From Roseateles_C aquae (lineage in GTDB: Bacteria; Pseudomonadota; Gammaproteobacteria; Burkholderiales; Burkholderiaceae_C): a stretch of DNA of 64,000 bases. Below, one piece after another: positions 59,486-64,000 of the stretch (its first letter is position 1; every line of letters begins with the position of its first letter). Position numbers and translations under genes: made by a program. Location: NCBI RefSeq assembly GCF_032337115.1, contig NZ_JAVXZY010000008.1:186001-250000 (forward strand). The letters run 5' to 3'. The notes beneath the pieces were generated by a model that was not told the origin of the DNA, searched no databases, and was given only the letters and a program-made list of their open reading frames with translations.

Positions 59486-60493
59486 TTGAAAGTTCTAGTC
59501 ACCGGCGCAGCCGGCTTCATCGGCATGCATGTCAGCCAGATCCTGCTGGCGCGTGGCGACCAGGTGGTCGGTCTGGACAATCTGAACGACTACTACGACC
59601 CGCAGCTCAAGCGCGACCGGCTGGCGCGCCTGGAGGGCAAGCCGGGCTTCAGCTTCGTGAAGATGGATGTGGAAGACCGCGCCGGCATGGAGCGGCTGTT
59701 CGCCGAGCAGAAGTTTGATCGCGTCGTTCACCTGGCCGCGCAGGCCGGCGTGCGTTACTCGATCGAGAACCCGCATGCCTATATCGACAGCAATATCGTC
59801 GGCTTCACCAATGTGCTGGAAGGCTGCCGGCACAACAAGGTGGCACATCTGGTCTATGCGTCCAGCTCCAGCGTCTATGGTGGCAACACGCTGATGCCAT
59901 TCAGCGAGCATCACAGCGTCGACCATCCGGTCAGCCTCTATGCCGCCACCAAGAAGGCTAACGAGTTGATGGCGCACACCTACAGCCATCTGTTCCGCCT
60001 ACCAACGACCGGCCTGCGCTTCTTCACCGTCTATGGCCCCTGGGGCCGGCCGGACATGGCCTTGTTCCTGTTCACCAAGGCCATCATCGAAGGCAAGCCG
60101 ATCAATGTGTTCAACCACGGCAAGATGATCCGCGACTTCACCTACGTGGACGACATCGCCGAGGGCGTGGTGCGGGTGCTGGATCGCGAGGCGACGCCGG
60201 AGCCCGGCTACGACTCCGACAAGAGCGATCCGGCCCGTTCGAATGCGCCGTACCGCGTGTTCAATATCGGCAATCACGACCCGATCGAACTGATGGCTTT
60301 CATCGACGCGATCGAAAAGGCCGTGGGCAAGGAAGCGATCAAGAACTTCATGCCGCTGCAGGACGGCGATGTGCCGGCCACCCATGCCGATGTCGAAGAA
60401 CTCGCCGCCTGGACCGGTTTCCGCCCGGCCATGCCGGTGCCTCAGGGCGTGCAGAACTTTGTGGACTGGTATCGCGGCTATTTCAAGGTCTGA
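59486..60493 (+). CDS. UDP-glucuronate 4-epimerase-like NAD-dependent epimerase
   Basis: Converts UDP-glucuronate to UDP-galacturonate by analogy with family members. MKVLVTGAAGFIGMHVSQILL is the NAD-binding start, DNLNDYYDPQLKRDRL is a block characteristic of UDP-GlcA epimerases, and SVYGGN with YAATKKANELMA holds the Ser-Tyr-Lys active site. Length 335. The start is TTG 59486, not ATG: AGGAG sits at ideal distance and no in-frame ATG precedes the conserved start. It provides a uronic acid, consistent with the neighbouring lyase. Confidence 0.9.
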   Translation: MKVLVTGAAGFIGMHVSQILLARGDQVVGLDNLNDYYDPQLKRDRLARLEGKPGFSFVKMDVEDRAGMERLFAEQKFDRVVHLAAQAGVRYSIENPHAYIDSNIVGFTNVLEGCRHNKVAHLVYASSSSVYGGNTLMPFSEHHSVDHPVSLYAATKKANELMAHTYSHLFRLPTTGLRFFTVYGPWGRPDMALFLFTKAIIEGKPINVFNHGKMIRDFTYVDDIAEGVVRVLDREATPEPGYDSDKSDPARSNAPYRVFNIGNHDPIELMAFIDAIEKAVGKEAIKNFMPLQDGDVPATHADVEELAAWTGFRPAMPVPQGVQNFVDWYRGYFKV

Positions 60494-60514
60494 GCAGACC
60501 GCCCACGCCAATGC

Positions 60515-60541
60515 AAAAGCCCCGCAGTGCGGGGCTTTTTT
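60515..60541. terminator. Terminator between the epimerase and wecB
   Basis: AAAAGCCCCGC (60515-60525) pairs with GCGGGGCTTTT after a 3-nt loop, ending in six T residues. It can stop both convergent genes. Confidence 0.9.
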
Positions 60542-60580
60542 GTGCCTGACCAGTGTGGTCAGGCCAGGCTTGAAGCAGGC

Positions 60581-61693
60581 TTAGACGCCCAGGTGCTTGG
60601 CCAGGATGTCGACGATGCGCTCGGCGGCACGTCCGTCCCACAGGGCCGGGCGGCGGCCGCGCTTGCCGCCGGTTTGCAGCGTCTGCAGCGCATGGCCAAT
60701 GATGACCTCGGGGTCGGTGCCGGCCAGCACATTGGAGCCTTCGTCAACCGTGACCGGGCGCTCGGTGTTCTCGCGCATGGTGATGCAGGGCACGCCCAGC
60801 GCGGTGGTTTCTTCCTGCAGGCCGCCGCTGTCGGTCAGCACCACGGCGGCGTCCTTCCACAGGTGCAGGAAGGACATATAGGCCTGCGGGCCCAGCAGCG
60901 TGACGTTGGGGCCGAGGTCGATGCCGAACTTCTCGATATTGCCGCGGGTGCGCGGGTGCACCGGGAACACCAGCGGCAGCTCCTGGCCGACACGGCGCAG
61001 CACGCTGGCGATGCGCTCCAGCGCTTCGGCGCTGTCGACATTGGACGGGCGATGCAGGGTGACGACGCCGTAGCGGGCGTTGGCCTTCTTGAAGGCGTCG
61101 GTCTCGAAGCCGCTGGTGTCCATGCCCTTCAACTTCTCGGCCTGGAAGAGCACGTTGTCGACCATCACATGGCCAACGTCGTAGACGATGCTCATGTCCT
61201 TGCCTTCGCGCTTCAGGTGCTCGTAGCCGCTGGGCTCGGTGACGAAGAACCAGTCGGAGATCGAGTCGGTGACCAGGCGGTTGATTTCCTCGGGCATGCT
61301 CATGTCGCCGCTGCGCAGGCCGGCCTCAACGTGAGCGACCGGGATGCAGGCCTTCTTGGCCACCACCGAGCAGGCCAGCGTCGAGTTCACATCGCCAACG
61401 ACCAGGCAGGCGTCTGGCTTCTCGGCCGCGCACAGCTCTTCGTAGGCCAGCATGATCTTGCCGGTCTGCGCGGCATGCGAGCCGCCGCCGCAGCCCAGGC
61501 GCACATCGGGCTGGGGAATGCCGAGTTCCTCGAAGAACACGTCATTCATGTCGCGGTCGTAGTGCTGGCCGGTGTGGACGATCTTCCAGGCCAGGCGGCC
61601 GTCGGCCTGGAGTGCGCGCACGATGGGCGCGATCTTCATGAAATTGGGCCGGGCGCCGGCGATCAGGTGGATGACGGGTTTGCTGCTGCTCAT
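60581..61693 (-). CDS. wecB: UDP-N-acetylglucosamine 2-epimerase (non-hydrolysing)
   Basis: Interconverts UDP-GlcNAc and UDP-ManNAc. The opening HLIAGARPNFMKIAPIVRAL and HTGQHYDRDM, the block EAGLRSGDMSMPEEINR and the C-terminal DSGGLQEETTALGVPCITMRENTERP are family landmarks. Length 370; start ATG 61693. It fits with the WecG-like gene as the source of ManNAc. Confidence 0.95.
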   Translation of the reverse strand: MSSSKPVIHLIAGARPNFMKIAPIVRALQADGRLAWKIVHTGQHYDRDMNDVFFEELGIPQPDVRLGCGGGSHAAQTGKIMLAYEELCAAEKPDACLVVGDVNSTLACSVVAKKACIPVAHVEAGLRSGDMSMPEEINRLVTDSISDWFFVTEPSGYEHLKREGKDMSIVYDVGHVMVDNVLFQAEKLKGMDTSGFETDAFKKANARYGVVTLHRPSNVDSAEALERIASVLRRVGQELPLVFPVHPRTRGNIEKFGIDLGPNVTLLGPQAYMSFLHLWKDAAVVLTDSGGLQEETTALGVPCITMRENTERPVTVDEGSNVLAGTDPEVIIGHALQTLQTGGKRGRRPALWDGRAAERIVDILAKHLGV

Positions 61694-61820
61694 GGTCGGT
61701 CGTCGTTGTGAGGCGGGCACGCGGTCGCGTGCGAGGCCTGTATTGTCCGGGACAGCGGGGCACACCAGGGGCGCCCAGCGTCAAAAGAGGCAGGGCAGAG
61801 CGTAACAGGGCGTGAGGGCC
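61694..61820. other. Spacer between wecB and the inverted-repeat element
   Basis: 127 bases with no gene; it should hold the wecB promoter on the minus strand, but I see no clear -35/-10 pair. Confidence 0.35.
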
Positions 61821-62095
61821 TAGTGTCGTGAGTTGGGAATTCGTAGCATTGAGATTCGACCAGGCGGTGATGATGGTGGTGCCGACAGGCTGGGGCGATA
61901 CCGGGTGTATCTCCCCAGCCTGTCGGTGCCGCAAGCGCGCCGCCTGGTCGAACCCCGTGCGGGGCGGGTCGAAACGGGGCGCTCGGGGCGTTGCAAAGCC
62001 GGGGCGATACGCCCGGTATCGACCCGGCTTCGCGCCTACCGCGCATCCCCGTTGCGACCCGTCGCAATGCCACGAATTCCCAACTCACGACACTA
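61821..62095. mobile_element. Miniature inverted-repeat transposable element (MITE), 275 bp
   Basis: The two ends (61821-61851 and 62065-62095) are inverted copies over 31 bases with one mismatch. Both begin with TA, which may be the duplicated target of an IS630/mariner-type transposase. Inside are nested hairpins: TTCGACCAGGCGG (61855-61867) with its partner at 61940-61952, and CCGACAGGCTGGGG (61882-61895) with 61913-61926. A second module in the right half has CGATAC/GTATCG flanked by GCCGGG/CCCGGC. It has no coding capacity, so it needs a transposase elsewhere. The family is unknown to me. Confidence 0.82.
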
Positions 62096-62110
62096 GCTGC
62101 CTGTGGCCCC

Positions 62111-62662
62111 TCAATCGAAGGTGCGGGCCTCGGCCAGCAGCGGGGCCGTGCGATCCTTCTCGGCCAGCAGCGGGGTAACGCCGGCGTCAGGCCACTGGAT
62201 GCCAATGGCGGGGTCGTCCCAGCGCACGGCGCCCTCGCATTGCGGCGCGTAGACGTCGGTGGTCTTGTAGAGGAAGTCGGCGCTGTCGCTGAGCACCAGA
62301 AAGCCGTGGGCAAAGCCGGGCGGGATCCACAACTGGCGGTGGTTGTCGGCACTCAGCTCCACGCCTTCCCAGCGGCCGAAGTTGGGGCTGCTGCGGCGCA
62401 TGTCCACCGCCACATCGAAGACCGCGCCACTGACCACCCGCACCAGCTTGCCCTGCGCATGCGGCGCCAGCTGGAAATGCAGGCCGCGCAGCACGCCACG
62501 GCTGGAGCGGGAATGGTTGTCTTGCACAAAGCGCACCGGCGTGCCGACGGCCTCGTTGAAGGCGCGTTCGTTCCAGCTCTCGGTGAAGAAGCCGCGGGCA
62601 TCACCGAACACCTTGGGTTCGACGATCAAGACTTCGGGCAGGGAGGTGGCGGTGACCTTCAT
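62111..62662 (-). CDS. rfbC: dTDP-4-dehydrorhamnose 3,5-epimerase
   Basis: Third step of dTDP-L-rhamnose synthesis. A cupin-fold enzyme of 183 residues: RFVQDNHSRSSRGVLRGLHFQ with the catalytic His in LRGLHFQ, GKLVRVVSGAVFDVAVDMR and WIPPGFAHGFLVLSD. Its start (ATG 62662) overlaps the rfbA stop. It lies just beside the 275-bp mobile element. Confidence 0.95.
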   Translation of the reverse strand: MKVTATSLPEVLIVEPKVFGDARGFFTESWNERAFNEAVGTPVRFVQDNHSRSSRGVLRGLHFQLAPHAQGKLVRVVSGAVFDVAVDMRRSSPNFGRWEGVELSADNHRQLWIPPGFAHGFLVLSDSADFLYKTTDVYAPQCEGAVRWDDPAIGIQWPDAGVTPLLAEKDRTAPLLAEARTFD

Positions 62663-63552
62663 CAGAAACTCTTCTCGTTCAACAACTTCATCAAATACTG
62701 GCCGTAGCCATTCTTCAGCATCGGCTGGGCCAGCCGTTCCAGTTGGGCAGCGTCGATCCAGCCATTGCGGAAGGCGACTTCCTCGGGGCAGGCCACTTTC
62801 AGGCCCTGGCGCTTTTCCAGCGTGGCAATGAACTGGCTGGCGTCGAGCAGGCTGTCGTGCGTGCCGGTGTCCAGCCAGGCGTAGCCGCGGCCCATGATCT
62901 CGACCTGGAGCTGGTTCTGGCGCAGGTACTGGGCGTTCACATCGGTGATTTCCAGCTCGCCGCGGGCGCTGGGCTTGATGGCGGCGGCGATGTCGCAGAC
63001 CTGCTCGTCGTAGAAGTAGAGGCCGGTCACTGCGTAGTTGCTCTTTGGGGCCTTGGGCTTTTCTTCAATCGATAGCGCGCGTTGCTGGCCGTCGAACTCG
63101 ACCACGCCATAACGCTCAGGATCGGTGACGTGGTAGGCGAACACGGTGGCGCCCTGCTCGGTATTGGCGGCATGGCCGAGCAGGCCCTGGAAGTCGTGGC
63201 CGTAGAAGATGTTGTCGCCAAGCACCAGGCTGCTCGGCGCGCCATCGATGAAGGACTTGCCGAGGATGAAGGCCTGCGCCAGGCCATCGGGGCTGGGCTG
63301 CACGCAGTAGCTGAGATTGATGCCCCAGCGGCTGCCGTCGCCGAGCAAGGCCTCGAAGCGCGGCAGATCGGTGGGTGTGCTGATCAAGAGGATGTCGCGC
63401 ATCCCGGCCAGCATCAGCGTGGTCAGCGGGTAATAGACCATCGGCTTGTCGTACACCGGCAGCAGCTGCTTGCTCATGGCCAACGTGGCCGGGTGCAGCC
63501 GGGTGCCGGAGCCTCCGGCGAGGATGATGCCTTTGCGGGTTTTGGTGCTCAT
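62662..63552 (-). CDS. rfbA: Glucose-1-phosphate thymidylyltransferase
   Basis: First step of dTDP-rhamnose synthesis. GIILAGGSGTRLHPATLAMSKQLLPVYDKPM is the nucleotidyltransferase signature, and LVLGDNIFYG holds a metal-binding Asp. Length 296. It is upstream of rfbC and 112 bases downstream of rfbD on the minus strand; rfbB is presumably beyond the window. Confidence 0.95.
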   Translation of the reverse strand: MSTKTRKGIILAGGSGTRLHPATLAMSKQLLPVYDKPMVYYPLTTLMLAGMRDILLISTPTDLPRFEALLGDGSRWGINLSYCVQPSPDGLAQAFILGKSFIDGAPSSLVLGDNIFYGHDFQGLLGHAANTEQGATVFAYHVTDPERYGVVEFDGQQRALSIEEKPKAPKSNYAVTGLYFYDEQVCDIAAAIKPSARGELEITDVNAQYLRQNQLQVEIMGRGYAWLDTGTHDSLLDASQFIATLEKRQGLKVACPEEVAFRNGWIDAAQLERLAQPMLKNGYGQYLMKLLNEKSF

Positions 63553-63664
63553 CGGCTTGTGCTCCTGCGGGTCATTGCCGCGTGATTGTCGGCCAGGCCA
63601 GCCGGACTGAAGCCCGGGGAATGCGGGGCGCTTTACGGGCAGATCTGCTGCTTCGGCCGCGGCT

Positions 63665-64000
63665 TCAGCCCAACACTTCGACCAGCATTCGCTCGACGCC
63701 TGTTTGCCACTCGGGCAGGCGCAGGCCGAAGGCCTGCTGCAGCTTGGCGGTCGACAGACGCGAGTTCAGCGGGCGACGGGCCGGCGTTGGGTACTCACTG
63801 GTCGGGATCGCGAGGATCTGATCCGGCGCCACCTTGATGGCCTGGCCGCGTTGGCGTGCAAGCTCAATCACATGACTGGCATAGGCATGCCAGCTGGTCT
63901 GGCCGCCGGCCACCGCATGGTAGAGCCCGCCCAGCTGCGGATTGGCCAGGGTGGCGCGTGCCATATGGGCGGTCAGATCAGCCAGCAGATCGGCGCCGGT
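63665..64000 (-). CDS. rfbD: dTDP-4-dehydrorhamnose reductase, C-terminal part (5' end outside window)
   Basis: The last 111 codons of RfbD, which makes dTDP-L-rhamnose. GLYHAVAGGQTSWHAYASHV is the family's C-terminal block, followed by RRPLNSRLSTAKLQQAFG and LPEWQTGVERML. The reading frame is open to the end of the window, so the N-terminal NADPH-binding part lies outside. Intactness cannot be judged. Confidence 0.9.
   Translation of the reverse strand, partial: TGADLLADLTAHMARATLANPQLGGLYHAVAGGQTSWHAYASHVIELARQRGQAIKVAPDQILAIPTSEYPTPARRPLNSRLSTAKLQQAFGLRLPEWQTGVERMLVEVLG

Overview
The window is GC-rich, densely packed and bacterial. The order lepA-lepB-DUF4845-rnc-era-recO-pdxJ-(GNAT)-acpS-nagZ, an RNase E gene divergent from rluC, a HIT/DUF971/ubiE block, and an EpsD-EpsE-EpsF-EpsG-XrtB-EpsI exopolysaccharide operon together point to a betaproteobacterium of the order Burkholderiales, probably the Sphaerotilaceae (Roseateles/Rubrivivax-like). 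The order is a firm inference; the family is a guess from gene order and protein style.

Layout. 1-336: leader region with a compact candidate small RNA or attenuator. 337-8936: housekeeping run on the plus strand (elongation factor 4, signal peptidase I, DUF4845, RNase III, Era, RecO, PdxJ, GNAT, AcpS, NagZ) with many 4-base ATGA-type overlaps. 8965-13851: POT peptide transporter and RNase E on the minus strand, separated by a phased repeat dyad. 14531-17859: RluC, HAD phosphatase, Rieske protein, S49 peptidase. 17941-19059: a PEP-CTERM choice-of-anchor A protein, a likely exosortase-type substrate. 19278-28999: aldehyde dehydrogenase, bacterioferritin and Bfd (with a candidate Fur box), two tandem acid-shock-like secreted proteins, a gamma-glutamyltransferase, MFS transporter, GNAT and a membrane serine hydrolase. 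29008-33977: complete ugpBAECQ glycerol-3-phosphate/glycerophosphodiester uptake operon. 34396-39976: giant FAD/Fe-S oxidoreductase (DUF3683) carrying an in-frame repeat insertion, a Bug-type binding protein whose stop codon lies in an 11-bp tandem repeat, and a HIT protein. 39977-41488: a candidate structured small RNA, DUF971 and UbiE.

41869-64000 is an exopolysaccharide region. EpsD, EpsE, EpsF and EpsG form the export and chain-length apparatus; exosortase B (XrtB) and EpsI follow; Gmd and Fcl make GDP-L-fucose; then a flippase, a polymerase/ligase and three glycosyltransferases. A convergent block encodes a heparinase-like polysaccharide lyase lipoprotein and a WecG/TagA glycosyltransferase. 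Next come a UDP-glucuronate epimerase, WecB (UDP-ManNAc), RfbC, RfbA and the truncated end of RfbD (dTDP-L-rhamnose). Fucose, a uronic acid, ManNAc and rhamnose are therefore plausible components. No phosphoglycosyl transferase that would start the repeat unit is visible, so part of the system lies elsewhere.

The most unusual non-gene signals are: a 275-bp miniature inverted-repeat element at 61821-62095 with 31-bp ends and nested hairpins; a gapless three-way-junction RNA candidate with a CCTCCT tail at 40119-40210; a 64-nt two-hairpin RNA candidate before lepA; a 15-mer (GCAARACCTGACCCC) present four times inside unrelated genes; and three stacked dyads upstream of the PEP-CTERM gene.
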